Assembly: GCA_001643675.2 (NCBI GenBank)
Contig: LSRY02000019.1
Span: 558,001-622,000, forward strand
Length of the DNA: 64,000 nt
Source of the DNA: Monocercomonoides exilis
Lineage: Eukaryota > Preaxostyla > Oxymonadida > Polymastigidae
Direction of reading: 5' to 3'
Positions 42,501-51,231 of this stretch are shown here, piece after piece. The position numbers and the translations under genes are program-made. Every line of letters starts with the position of its first letter. Position 1 is the first letter of the stretch. The notes under the pieces were generated by a model. That model worked only from the letters and a program-made list of their open reading frames with translations. It made no database searches and had not been told where the DNA came from.

Positions 42501-44706
42501 ATGATGATGATGATTGTGATGACTGTGAATGTGAGTTTGATGGTTGGGGAATGCCACTGGAGGCGATAGTGGTGGCAGTTGTGCCATTTCCAGTGATTTT
42601 TGTATTTGGAGCACGAAATGTGAGAGTCTTTGCGGGAGTGAAAGTGGAGACGAGAAGAGAGAGGGAGGCATCGCTGAAGGGAGCAACGCATCCGAGGGCA
42701 TACTCCACTGTGGCACATGGGCTTTGCTGTGTTTTCCCACAGGCATCGACATCACTTCCACCATTTGCAACGATTTTGTCCTGGTTGATGATGGGAAGCC
42801 AGCTGTTGACAGTCTCGTTATCTGCTGTATTATTGTTCCAAACTCTTTTTGTGAGGGTCGTTGATCCGCATTGCTGGAAAGGTGCTTTGGTAATACTAGT
42901 TCCACCAAAGAATACATCGTTTCCTCTTCCATTTGAAGCGGAGTTGTTATTGAAGAAACAAAATGAGATAAGTTTTATTTCATTCATCCATGTATAAGAA
43001 GAATGAAAATAAATGGCAGCGCCTCCATAATTGGTTGAGGCAGTCAATTTGTTATTTATGAATTGGCAATCATTGATTGAAAACTGATTTGATTTATTAT
43101 TGGGAAGATAATAAAATGTCAAAGATCCAGCGGAATTGCTACCATAATTGGAGATGCATTTGCATTCGGAAAACAGGAATTGGAAAGTTGATGTTGCGTT
43201 TTCTAATCTGATGTACCATCCAGTTCCACACCAATCTGCTATTGAACAACCTTCCATTCTGTTTTCGGAGAATGTCCAAACAGAATTTGATCGTGGCCAT
43301 CCGACGTATGCGCCTCCTTCATGAAATGCGGAGCTATTTGAGATACTGGATTTTGAGATATTGACATTTTGTAAATATTTGCAAAATATTGCTCCGCCAT
43401 GATCGCTGGTTGAGCATTTGTTGAATGAGCAAGATGCAATTGTGAGATTCGCATTTGTGCAATTAACATTAAGTGCACCTCCATTATCACTTCCTCCATT
43501 TGAATCATTCCATTCGCACCATTCAAATTTATGGCTGTTCTCATCAAATGAATCCAATCTACCAGGTTTCATTCTTTGAAATTCCGTTCCCACATCCACG
43601 ACAGCAGCATTTGGAGAAGGGCGTGTTTGATGGAGGAAAGAGGCATTCAAGGCAGAGAGAGAAGTTGATGGACTGTTGAGGGAAGGGAAGATGGCACCAT
43701 CGATGGGATTGTGGGTGTGGATAAAGATGGTTGAGTGGATGGAGAGGGATGACTGAAGGAAGAAGGAGGGGATTGTTTTGACGTTGGCGTTGGTGAAAAT
43801 GGAGGTGGAAGAGGTTGAGGTGGTTGAGGTGAAAGGATTGAGCGAGTGTGAGGGAAGGGATGGAAGAGATGGATGGGATTGGGGAGATGAGATGTTGGAG
43901 AAGAGGGTGTTTGAGAGATGGAGATTGAGGTGGATTTGGAAGTGGGGATGGGATTGGTGATGGTTATGGAGAGGGGAAGAGGAAGAGGAAATGGAATGGG
44001 AAGGGTAAGGGGAAGAAAAAGAAGATGATGGAGATGGAGATGAGGAAGATGAAGGAGAAGGGGAAAGGGATAGAGATGGAGAAGGTGAATGGGAAGGGGA
44101 AGAGAGGGAAGAAGGAGAGAAAAGGAAGGGCAGGATGAGGGATATGAATGAGGAGAAGGAGGAGTGGGAGATGGAGAAGGAGGCAGGGATTGGGGAGTGG
44201 GCAACTGAGAGGAGATTGTTTGGGGTGGAGAAGAGGGGGAAGGAGAATATGGCTGGTTGAGGGGTGGTTAAGGAGAAGTTTGTGAGGGCGAGGGAGGCAT
44301 GGACAGAGAGAAATAGTGGAGATTTTGTTGCTGGGTTGATTTGGCAAGTGGAGGAGCAGACTGCAGCAGCTGAGTGGTGTTGGGCAGTGAGGAGTGGACA
44401 GCCACTGAGAGGGATGAGGTTGAGATGGGTCACACACAAGGAGGTGTTGATGATAGAGATACTTGTTTCGAGATAGCATATGTAATTACAAGCTACATCT
44501 TCATTTTTTGCTGTAGAGATACCAAAATTGTTGTTAAACTTTGTATTTTCATTTGAATAGTTGATCTGTACTTTTTGATTCTCCGCATTCCTTTCTAGTT
44601 GATTTTGTTGAAAAACAAAACTTCCTCCATCTCTGCAGTTAACAACAAGCAACAAGATAACTACAATATTTAATGCAGCTTTTGCGCTGGTACAACACCT
44701 CTCCAT
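36571..44706 (-). CDS. Giant beta-helix surface receptor with cytoplasmic pseudokinase domain
   Basis: A single open frame of 2711 residues. A signal peptide (ALNIVVILLLVVNC) is followed by a Ser/Pro/His low-complexity region, then beta-helix repeats (NGGALNVNC, DHGGAIFCK, HEGGAYVGW). Four Cys modules of the form CG-x(5-6)-PC lie near residues 650, 1030, 1385 and 1770. A juxtamembrane domain spans about 2035-2170. The membrane helix is near 2264-2287 (WIIIVVSCIIFVVLLLIIVVV). The cytoplasmic part ends in the C-lobe of a TKL/tyrosine-kinase-like fold: RWKAPELL, FSIGMMLWECLTLQVPFGEYDG and EDRPSLTQL. No glycine loop, VAxK lysine, HRD or DFG motif is visible, so catalysis is unlikely. It is probably a surface sensor or adhesin signalling by scaffolding. 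Confidence 0.9.
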   Translation of the reverse strand: MERCCTSAKAALNIVVILLLVVNCRDGGSFVFQQNQLERNAENQKVQINYSNENTKFNNNFGISTAKNEDVACNYICYLETSISIINTSLCVTHLNLIPLSGCPLLTAQHHSAAAVCSSTCQINPATKSPLFLSVHASLALTNFSLTTPQPAIFSFPLFSTPNNLLSVAHSPIPASFSISHSSFSSFISLILPFLFSPSSLSSPSHSPSPSLSLSPSPSSSSSPSPSSSFSSPYPSHSISSSSSPLHNHHQSHPHFQIHLNLHLSNTLFSNISSPQSHPSLPSLPSHSLNPFTSTTSTSSTSIFTNANVKTIPSFFLQSSLSIHSTIFIHTHNPIDGAIFPSLNSPSTSLSALNASFLHQTRPSPNAAVVDVGTEFQRMKPGRLDSFDENSHKFEWCEWNDSNGGSDNGGALNVNCTNANLTIASCSFNKCSTSDHGGAIFCKYLQNVNISKSSISNSSAFHEGGAYVGWPRSNSVWTFSENRMEGCSIADWCGTGWYIRLENATSTFQFLFSECKCISNYGSNSAGSLTFYYLPNNKSNQFSINDCQFINNKLTASTNYGGAAIYFHSSYTWMNEIKLISFCFFNNNSASNGRGNDVFFGGTSITKAPFQQCGSTTLTKRVWNNNTADNETVNSWLPIINQDKIVANGGSDVDACGKTQQSPCATVEYALGCVAPFSDASLSLLVSTFTPAKTLTFRAPNTKITGNGTTATTIASSGIPQPSNSHSQSSQSSSSFSSSDPSALSALFQQTQGSLTVSALAIAHNSTNPITPILFHLSQNSPSLSLNTTTITGTTSITIKTPLFFLTAGSLALNHTAITQLSLNSRSIFHLTSLTNPLTLNSSSITHITSTATPTSCVLSSATSPALSLSLANCTITNINSEQLNQQTPTNGGCISFASSAPANTFSVNNTTFSTCSVSEDTSSGGRGGALMIEYKDNSEVSESSFSITNIVFSANKASVGRDMYFVCESFVASVKEPLFAFMRSIPQKDNSVFGSDRTEAFGDWDVDLFIFIEGYTADKMFVDGISGVEKVYCGMEKAPCLNVNCGMERLKKTPNIKEEIIVISNSFLTGCVDVGGMCVKAKEEAVVQIECQTELSRSEEECVLKSSSLTEMEFIGIVVPSSFSRTITSVIESSSTNGELHMKNCAINFIGGKRNTIRFSLIKSTGKMVGLNFVTISEVKSSVELFSLSPSSRTVNEGESEEEYKVKLLNCSIEGCIFERSFGESPLEISSSVLFESGNFSQIENTGSGEGGVAKVTLKENEKLVIKSTHASSCSLSSKNGKGGFLYLDCQNCLNETPFLFDAGVTFENNNAAIGKNVFILAKDFNSSVTNTSFKFDYSSMINDKTLFVGSDNYHSNKDLFMFLVPFSSTEIFISSTGFDVARCGSEEEPCKTMWKGMENMRDGDAMKTIQIEGSTIIRDSFNVSNYQIKKSVKMGEENVKAKLKFEKAVENKLEYFMENYFHLELTNIQLKLTSEFDNSAKSIISNKDGDLVISECSFHSEAGTNNRFECVFVDAIGGTVEVIDLSMESCNVGNSIFVIHDSGITCHLVNVRVESLNESGGCILSIKKSEQGLKTNEGDEECVNIEINKSSFSGIKRCDNGASILESKSEKKICLVVNESNITEDKAESSEKGGAIFFTLGASGSMKMVDSTISRCSCANGKGGGVYLATKERGFLDFTFVGMKFSSNTARVGNDIFIECFNVTSQINESQFQFDLREGNFTQFNAIYGIDRCEHKEDTDLIEFVTIHQSDTIIVSSVNGSDERQCGTNILPCDSIDHGLMHLTSDFMSVMIVVEESVIGEEIELEEMSLSSKNRENCKVEVKSSIEKTKEALIITTGTVSLLRVNFVFDPNFISSHESLISPEGGIFEIVNCSYSSKSSTKGRNFAFTNIPFHVIQMAKGELQLDRCKVTNLILHESALYLSSSLSSVIVSLTICNSTISKSLLDIYECGQLTIKDFNTENISVEGNEKSLISCFSMKKTMQLTNCTIGKISSKTIKGKLMNVEDCTDMKMDNCIFDGNSKEKNEQDLNEEEMCRWDGSLVDVVKSSVMMKDSTISNSPDGGITMRGGSVKIEAGNFSSNNPSIEGYPSLRRNIICSDSGALNVLSLKGGDGLERNTSLWMLNEGCSFEGIASERDSSFFIPALESVEAKEEADRMKLTIKGLLLIPCNLSLAVVKRKGEEKEIEKHDFDSNGFLSEREVEGSVAKDLISGCGDEIEVSVCILFGRSESPASTQSFILKNRSEGQSSGNERIVEGGNGTKFTWIIIVVSCIIFVVLLLIIVVVTIRWRKQKRRTEELEVIVEDNIRKDPKAIEMVTMEMSPEEQWRRAEREAEKKNEERIKKRVFEKSLGHSESSEHLLSESGSTEYILGRDSDKIPEWMLEKVDEEEDDISRKRTLSPSISSTSTTDSDSTFVRGEDLCPTTSSISNLVDAMACSPPHEKLIVDLRDSLFMLLHGRNKTKEMAIGTLQEREQTAAQILFWVANLSLHSFDEMENPLQSLANLSPHIILFSERMVICIVMHSDLLSDDSSDSSSISSSTVVTSASDDDEDSLPSSAFENDDYYKKECLRWKAPELLINKKMRATKESVVFSIGMMLWECLTLQVPFGEYDGEGAGQKIVNGERPASEQLQANSYFETIKNCISSSAEDRPSLTQLKREFIKRFPAEMVILTMSDAIELEESSEEKEMKKSGCEKSDESGKNTNEDAAQ

Positions 44707-44829
44707 GGATGTGGATGCGGAGAAATTTTAAAAATAAGGATTCCTGCACCCATTATTATATGGCATTTATAAAATTTTTTAAAACAATTGTACGACGAGA
44801 AAACAAAATTCATATAATATTTATTAAAA
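44707..44829. other. Upstream region of the giant surface protein
   Basis: About 120 bases between the start codon at 44706 and the left target duplication of the transposon. The transposon therefore sits directly in the likely promoter region. Confidence 0.5.
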
Positions 44830-44837
44830 GAAAATTA
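44830..44837. repeat. 8-bp target-site duplication, left copy
   Basis: GAAAATTA immediately precedes the left inverted repeat and recurs exactly at 46225-46232. Confidence 0.85.
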
Positions 44838-44943
44838 GGTATAAGGGTTAGATATGGGAGTTTTCAAAACTCCTTAAAACATATTTATTTGTAATTAATA
44901 TGATCACTAATCATCATTATTCATGTTCATAATTATCGGAAAT
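44838..44943. repeat. Left terminal inverted repeat of the Merlin-type element
   Basis: It matches the reverse complement of 46119-46224 over about 106 bases with scattered substitutions. Near the outer end is the hairpin GGAGTTTTCAAAACTCC. Confidence 0.88.
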
Positions 44944-44991
44944 GTGTGTGGATGAAAAATAAAAAATTTGAAAAAAATTAAAAAAAATCAA

Positions 44992-46065
44992 TTATGGTTC
45001 ATAATCTGAAGTTTTTTCTTCTTCTGTCTCGAGCCCTGACGATTCATCCTCAGTTTCTTCATCTCCCAAAATATCTTCAATTTGAGGGATTTCGGTATCT
45101 TCATTTTTAACTTCCTCTTCCGCAAGATCTTCTGCTGGCTTTTCCACAGCTTTAAACTTAACGATAGTAGGTGAAATATCTTGAAATTTATGTTTCAAAA
45201 AATTTTTAACCATAAACATAGCTAAATGATTTGCAATCAATGATTTTCTCACTCCATACTGAGGGAATGATTAGCGCAATGCACCCCATAAGCCCTCTAT
45301 CGTATTTGTGAATGTACGCTAAACAGGATCAATAAAATTTCTATTATGGCAAACATTTTTATGTGTGTGATTGAAAGGATAGAAAGTGGAGAATGCTTTT
45401 CACTTGTCGCTCATGATTGTTGTCCGGCTTCGAATTGTTTCAAACATGATGGGAAGAAGAGTTTCCCTCTTTCTGTTAGGCACAACTTTCACAAAACGAG
45501 GACCAGCTCCTCCTCCCTCCAACCTCTCAACTCCACCAAATATCCATATTTGTTCCTTTCTTCTTCCTCTCTTATATTTTCTTCTCCTCCACACAGCCTC
45601 GTCAATTTCAACCACTTTTCCTTCTCCTCCTATTGGATTTTGATGTAAATTCCAAATTTCCATGCATGAAACTCTTACGACACTGCACCAAAATCCAACA
45701 GTTATCCTATCCACTCCCAGCATTTTCAAAATGAACTTTATATTTGCACCTTCCCAATACCACAAAATGATTCTAAAAACCTTCCCTAATCCTAATTTAT
45801 TCCCAGAGAAAACTGTTTCATCATATGCAGATTTCTTTCTATTGCATTTCGAACTGAACCAATATCTGTAAAACTTTTCCACTTTCAGAATAATCATTTT
45901 TCTTCTGCAGCGGACGCAAATTTTCGCTTCGTTTTTCAAAACATTCTCATAAAACCGCTTCCGCGCCACGTCTTCGTGTGTGAAAACATTATCCAGCTGA
46001 TGAGGCTTAATTATCTGAAGATCCGGCATTGCCATTTCAATATTACAATATTGATCACAACCCAT
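44992..46065 (-). pseudogene. Broken Merlin/ISXO2-like DDE transposase
   Basis: The frame opens with ATG at 46065. It shows a CVRCRRKM zinc-ribbon-like half, then VEIDEAVWRRRKY (first Asp), WIFGGVER, and IMSDK (second Asp). It then meets a TGA stop near 45399. Continuing in the same frame gives further sequence with a TAG and a TAA, the segment TNTIEGLWGALR (the catalytic Glu), and an intact C-terminal stretch of 86 codons (45252-44992) ending in an acidic tail. All three DDE residues are thus still recognisable, but three in-frame stops interrupt the gene. No frameshift is needed. Related transposases cut and paste DNA. The stops show this copy cannot make a full-length enzyme under the standard code. 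Confidence 0.88.
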
Positions 46066-46118
46066 AACAACTTGAAATTGACCTTTTTCAAAAAAAAATT
46101 TGAAAATTATAATTATGG

Positions 46119-46224
46119 ATTTCCGATGATTATAAACATGAATTATGATGATTAAAAATCATATTAATAACAAATAAATATATTTTAAGGAGTTTTGAAA
46201 ACTCCCATATCATACCCATATGCC
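46119..46224. repeat. Right terminal inverted repeat of the Merlin-type element
   Basis: Partner of 44838-44943. The outer end reads CATACCCATATGCC and is followed at once by the second GAAAATTA. Confidence 0.88.
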
Positions 46225-46232
46225 GAAAATTA
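46225..46232. repeat. 8-bp target-site duplication, right copy
   Basis: GAAAATTA directly after the right inverted repeat, identical to 44830-44837. Confidence 0.85.
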
Positions 46233-47952
46233 TTTTAGAAAATTGCTGTTTCCAAAGTCTAACGCTTATTTTGAAATTTTTAATCAAAAAAGAAGACCTA
46301 TCTCTCACAAAAACTATCTTCGTTTTAAGTTTATTCGTTTTTTTGAAAAAAACATAAATAATAAAATTTTAATTTTCGTCCACATCCGTCAGGAGTTAGA
46401 TACACACGAAGTGAAAAAGTTATATTCATAAACAACATTTTTTTATTAAGATATTTGACTTTTCTTTCTATTTACAAATTAATGAATTTGTTTATTCGTA
46501 AACTTGTTTATTCATTCATTCATTCCTCGTTATTTCATTCAAAATTTTCCCTCAAAATGACTATTTTTCTTTATCATTATACCAATAATTATTCGAAATC
46601 GGAAAACTATAATTCGAAATCGAAAAAGAAGCTAATTATTTCAGAATTTCAATTCAAGCCAAAACCATGGAAATTATATTGAAAAAATTGTTGATAATTG
46701 CAAATGTTTATTTATAGAATATGTTATTCTTTCATTTAAAACAACTGTTTTCTATGATGAAAACTGATATTCATGGTCTTTTTTTATTTTGAAGATTGAA
46801 AATGTTTAATTTTATCAGTTTCAAATGCAACAAATGTTATTAAAAACATTTCATTTCAAATAAATGAGATAAATTTCTGTCTTTTTGTTCATGAAACAAG
46901 ATCATGAACTATCCTATCACTTTTATTTTTTGCTAAATAACTTTTGTCTCCTGAGCGCATGTAATGAGTTTAATTATTATACAATTTTATTCCATTCACT
47001 CTGTTACACAAAATCAAATACCAAAAAAAAAACATAAAAAAATATTTTTCACATTGAAATTGACAAATTTCTCAGATCATTCACAGAAAGAAAAGAAACT
47101 GACATGAGTTTGAATTTTGAAAAAATTTTCAAAAATTTTTGATGATAAAAAATTTTCTTATCTGGGATAGAATATTTGACTTCAGGCATTTTCATTGAAA
47201 AATTATGCATCTCAGATAAACTTTTTGTGACAAAATAATTTGAAAAAAATGGGTTTATTTATTGAAAAACAATCGAGATCACAAAACTTATTGTTGTTAT
47301 ATCTTTGGTATCTTTTCGCATATAAGAAAATCATATTTATTTTGAAATCTGGCTTAGTTTAATAATAAAATAAGTGAAACAATTTTTTCTTGCTTTGTGC
47401 ATAAAAAGCTTGAAAGTCCATATTTCTCCCAATCTGAATTAATCTTTTTCAATTTTGAAAATTTATTTGTGAAATGTGTCAATTGTAAAAAGTGTATGAA
47501 TGATAAATTATAAAAAATGCAAAAATTGACACTAAAGAAAAATTGAAAATAATTTATATTTATTTTCTTCTGTGTTAAGCGACATAACATTTTATCATAA
47601 ACTTATATTATCACAAAAAGTTGTACAAAAATCGATGTGATAATGTCCGATTTTGACTGTGTGACAGATGTAGAAAATAATCTGTACGATTTTTTCATGT
47701 TTTAAACCTTGTTTCTTTGATGTTAATAACTGCAAATTCCTGCCAGTCTATGAAAGTCTAACAGTCAGAAATATCCCTATTTGACTTTTTGTCAATACAA
47801 AAATATTTTTTCTTTTTAACTTTACTGAAATAAATGTTAATTAAAAATCATCATAATTCTTTGTAAATTGTTTTACAAAAAGAAAGCTTTGACTTGAGGT
47901 TTGCCTCAATACGCTTCAGAAAGCAGATTTTTAATGGTAAAGTCGCAAATTA
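46233..47952. other. Gene-free AT-rich stretch
   Basis: About 1.7 kb of very AT-rich sequence. Short frames (46195-46431, 46455-46682, 47354-47590) are low-complexity in composition and lack family resemblance. I see nothing else. Confidence 0.55.
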
Positions 47953-48170
47953 ACATATGTCTGTTTTTCTTTGAAATTACACTTTCGTTCGAGGTTTGAT
48001 AAAAAAATTAATCTCAATGGGATTATCAATAAAAATGAGGTGTAATATAAACGCATATTGTTTATGATATTGCTATTGCAAAAACAAAATTTGAAACAAA
48101 TCCCATTGAGATAAAAATTATGATGAAAACTCGAACGAAAGTTTGATTTCGAAAAGGATCAGCCATATGT
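47953..48170. repeat. Imperfect inverted repeat, arms 47953-48024 and 48099-48170
   Basis: Two 72-nt arms around a 74-nt loop. Shared blocks in inverted orientation are ACATATG, CTTTCGTTCGAG and ATCTCAATGGGATT, with substitutions between them. This looks like a degraded foldback element, or a region that can form a long hairpin transcript. It is distinct in sequence from the 34.5-kb palindrome. Confidence 0.72.
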
Positions 48171-48605
48171 TCAAAATAATAATTGAAAAACTTCAAGCAA
48201 TATTTCTATTTCAACGTTTTAATAAAATAATCATATTGTGAAATCTTTATCAACGAAACATTCATTAAAATGGATGATCAAAGAAAAAAGAACTTTGGTC
48301 TGTTATGTTGAATCTAAGAAGTGCTAATAAAACCTCAAATAAAGCAAAACATTCTTTTAAAAAAAGTTTGAAAAAGAAAAAGAAAAACTTGAAACTTTAT
48401 TCTAAAAACGATTTTATTTTAAAAATATTTTGAGCAATTTCATGTGATAGACAATTAAAAATCAAATCAGACAAATGAAAGCAATAACTTCGAATAAATT
48501 GAATATAACCTTCTCAAAATAAAAAAATTACAGTCATTTTTCAATTTGTGCAATTTCACCCAAAGCTACAAGATAATATAAAACAGTATTGTTCAGTAAA
48601 TAATG
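48171..48605. other. Gene-free spacer downstream of the BAR gene
   Basis: AT-rich sequence between the foldback and the 3' end of the BAR-domain gene. I see no gene. Confidence 0.55.
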
Positions 48606-50038
48606 TTAGCATTTAGCAGAACGAGCATATGCAGAAGGAGAAGCAGCAGGAGCAGGTGGAGGATGAGGAGGAGCAGACGCAGGCTGGCGAGCAGGAGAGT
48701 ACACAGGCGAGTTAGAAGCAGCAGGCATGGCACGGTATGCACCAACACCAGGCACTGGATTGGCTGATGGAGTTGCGCTTGAGCAGGGAACAGCGCCAGG
48801 AGCAGCAGGCGAAGGATGCCCCGCGGGCGCTGCAGGCCACTTCGCCTCAGCACTTGTTAGTTGGTTCAGTGTCGTTTTCACCTCTGGCTCTAGAGTGGCC
48901 ATGTCAGAATAAGAAGTCGCATGCATATTGTACTGAGTATTAATATTAATAATAAAAAGAAAAGACAGTTTAATAAATATTCCCAAAAAATTAATGAATG
49001 AAAAACTCCAGGTCCATTCAATTTCCTTTCAACACACACACACACACGCACACACACACACACACAAAAAAAAAGAAAGAAAGAAAAGAAAAGAAAAATT
49101 ATTCAGAAAAAATACCATTTCCTCAAAAACAAGGGAAACTTGCTTCAAAACATCATGATTTTTCTTTCTTTCAACTCCATCAACCGCTTCAAGAAGAGCA
49201 GCTCTGTCAGCTTTATATTTATCATCCAAACGTTGATATTCAGCTGCTGCCTTTTCAGCCTTAAAAGGTTGTTGTTCCTTATTCTTTTCACGTGCGGCTG
49301 CATCTCTTGACGTTCGTAGAGATGATAATGCATTCTTCTTTTCCTGTTGATATAAATTAATAACAGAGAAAAAATATTATTTAAAAAATATAAGTTAAAA
49401 TACCCTTGTTTGAGTGATTTCTTTTTCATAGAAATCCGTTTCTGGGACTACTGCAACACGGGCGAGAGATTGACTTTTTTATTAACAATATGAAACATAA
49501 TTGAGTAAAAAAGTTTGAGCAAACGTAAATTCTCGTTGATATTCTTCATAAGCTTTCAAAGCTTCGGCTATAATCAAAAATTAAAAATGCACGTGAAAAA
49601 AATTATATTCAAGGTTACAAACCGTATTTTACCACACGAGGATCGAGAGTTGGGCTTTTTCCAGCAAATTCCAAAAGAGAATTGTACTTAATACATTAAA
49701 TAATAAAGAACTAATCAATGAAAATAAGTGAATACAAGAAGTTAATCCAAACAAATGCTAATCTTGCCTCAGAAGCAGCAGCAGAAATTTCTAACATTTT
49801 TTTTCCTTTTTTGGCTAAATCATCAACGCATATCCTTGTCATTTTAAAATTATCTATTGATTTAGTAAATTCTTCTGTTTCTTTAAATTCCTCAGCTTGA
49901 CCCATCTTCACAAGCATTTTTTGACCAAGGTTTGCTGCTTTTTGTTTAAATGTGTCAAAAACCGACTTGAAAATTGAAGAAAAAAAAGATGATATTGAAA
50001 AAAATCTTTCATTTAAGATGAGTTTTTTATCATACCAT
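48606..50038 (-). CDS. BAR-domain protein (amphiphysin/Rvs-like)
   Basis: Seven coding exons are inferred: 50038-50036 (only the ATG), 49965-49753, 49686-49623, 49567-49525, 49473-49404, 49343-49116 and 48932-48606. Introns are 51-183 nt, all GT-AG, and all joins keep frame, giving 315 residues. The assembled N-terminal part (SVFDTFKQKAANLGQKML, then VDDLAKKGKKMLEISAAASEA, FAGKSPTLDPRVVKYAEALKAYEEY, LDDKYKADRAALLEAVDGVERKKN) has the length, helix pattern and wording of a BAR domain. BAR dimers bind and bend membranes in endocytosis. The last 100 residues are Ala/Pro-rich with no SH3 domain. The last intron carries a (CA)n repeat. The family call is from pattern, not search. Confidence 0.83.
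49033..49066. repeat. (CA)n dinucleotide repeat within the last BAR-gene intron
   Basis: CACACA units, interrupted once by CG, lie within intron 48933-49115. They read as (TG)n on the coding strand. The neighbouring A/G-rich tract reads as pyrimidine on the coding strand. Confidence 0.9.
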
Positions 50039-50325
50039 GCTTGCTATTATTTACTGATAAATAGTTATTCACAGCAAAAAATGATCCAAACCACATTTAG
50101 TTAATAAAACAGAAAATGAACAAATAGTTTTTAACTCAAAAAAATGACAAGAATTGTTTAAAATTAAATTGTTTACTCACAATTTTGAAATAATAAAATT
50201 AAAAAATATGTCACATGATGAAATGAGTTGCTGTTGAATAAAAGCTCAAAAGTGAAATGACTGCTGATCCAATGAAAAAATCTTAGCCAATATCAATAAA
50301 AAACATTGCCCAAGATCTCTATTTT

Positions 50326-51231
50326 TCAAATCATTTCTTCGCCAATCTCTCTCCGAAGATCGGCTGCAATTGCAAGTGGAGCAACTTCATTCAGTCTGAA
50401 GATTCGTTCAATAACGGAAAGTTCAGTTGAAGTTGTTTCCAATCCAACAAAGCAACTCCAATCATTTGCGACCATTCCAGCACCAATCACATCAGATCCT
50501 CTGTTAAGAGTTCCAGCAACAAGAGGAATTTCCAGAAGATTTGATAATTCTTCCAATTCTTTAATGGGGGCCATGGGATGAACGAGACCTCCTTGATTTG
50601 TAAAATAACAATACGAACCAACAAGTGTATGCCCAGCAATGGATTGCCTAAACACGTCAACATCAAGCACATCTTTGATAGCCTCTTCCGTTGCCTAATA
50701 AATGTATAATAAGAAAATTGAGAATAAAAAAAGCAATCTATTGATTCAAAATTAACACACAGCATCTGCATCAGGATGTAAAAGCGCTACATGATCATTG
50801 CATGCAATGATATTTCCAAGAGCAGATAATTTTTCTTCAAGACGTTGCACAACAACAGAATCAGGCAAAGAAGATCGCAAATGAGCTATCTCAGCATCAG
50901 TTGTTGTGTGAGGAACAAGTAATCCTTTTGCATTTCCTTTTCAAAAGAGCAAAAAAACAATTAAAATTTTAACACACTAAACATTTCTAAAGCATACCAA
51001 CGCACAATCTCCCTAAAATTTTTGTTCCTGCAAAAGTGGCTTGAATAACAGGGATATGGTCAGAAAGTTCTCCTTCAAACACGGAATAAAATTGTGGATT
51101 TCCTTGAGGCGTAATGCAATACTTGCTTGTCAATTTTGCAAAAACTCCAACTTCACTGCTATTTTCAAATTGCACTCCTAACAAAAAGCAATAAGTCAAA
51201 CAAAACATTCATTTTACACACTTGTAGCCAT
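50326..51231 (-). CDS. EIF6: Translation initiation factor 6 (eIF6)
   Basis: Four exons, 51231-51222, 51177-50998, 50936-50761 and 50694-50326, have introns of 44, 61 and 66 nt (GTGTG, GTATG and GTGTG donors). They give 244 residues, against 245 in human eIF6. The assembled start [20 protein letters not shown] matches the conserved N-terminus. Other signatures are [84 protein letters not shown] and [10 protein letters not shown]. It is an anti-association factor that joins pre-60S particles in the nucleolus and blocks subunit joining until released. The first exon is only 10 nt. Identification is firm. Confidence 0.97.

Larger units (their letters stand above)
44838..46224. mobile_element. 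Merlin/IS1595-type DNA transposon
   Basis: A 1387-bp element. The imperfect terminal inverted repeats of about 106 bp (44838-44943 and 46119-46224) begin GGTATAAGGG on the left and GGCATATGGG on the reverse-complemented right. Both contain GGGAGTTTTCAAAACTCC, itself a small hairpin. An 8-bp direct duplication GAAAATTA flanks it. Inside is an ISXO2/IS1595-like transposase on the minus strand with in-frame stops. Merlin elements are the eukaryotic relatives of IS1016/IS1595 and make 8-9 bp duplications, which fits. It looks inactivated but recent, since the ends and duplication are well kept. Confidence 0.92.

Noticed and set aside
42166-44479. Pro/His/Leu-rich overlapping ORFs in the 5' part of the giant receptor
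   Set aside because: They are alternative frames of a Ser/Pro low-complexity region, with no domain content.
44992-46065. Alternative genetic code (TAA/TAG as Gln), considered because of in-frame stops
   Set aside because: Housekeeping genes here end correctly at TAA, TAG and TGA, and the transposase is broken by TGA as well, so decay explains it.
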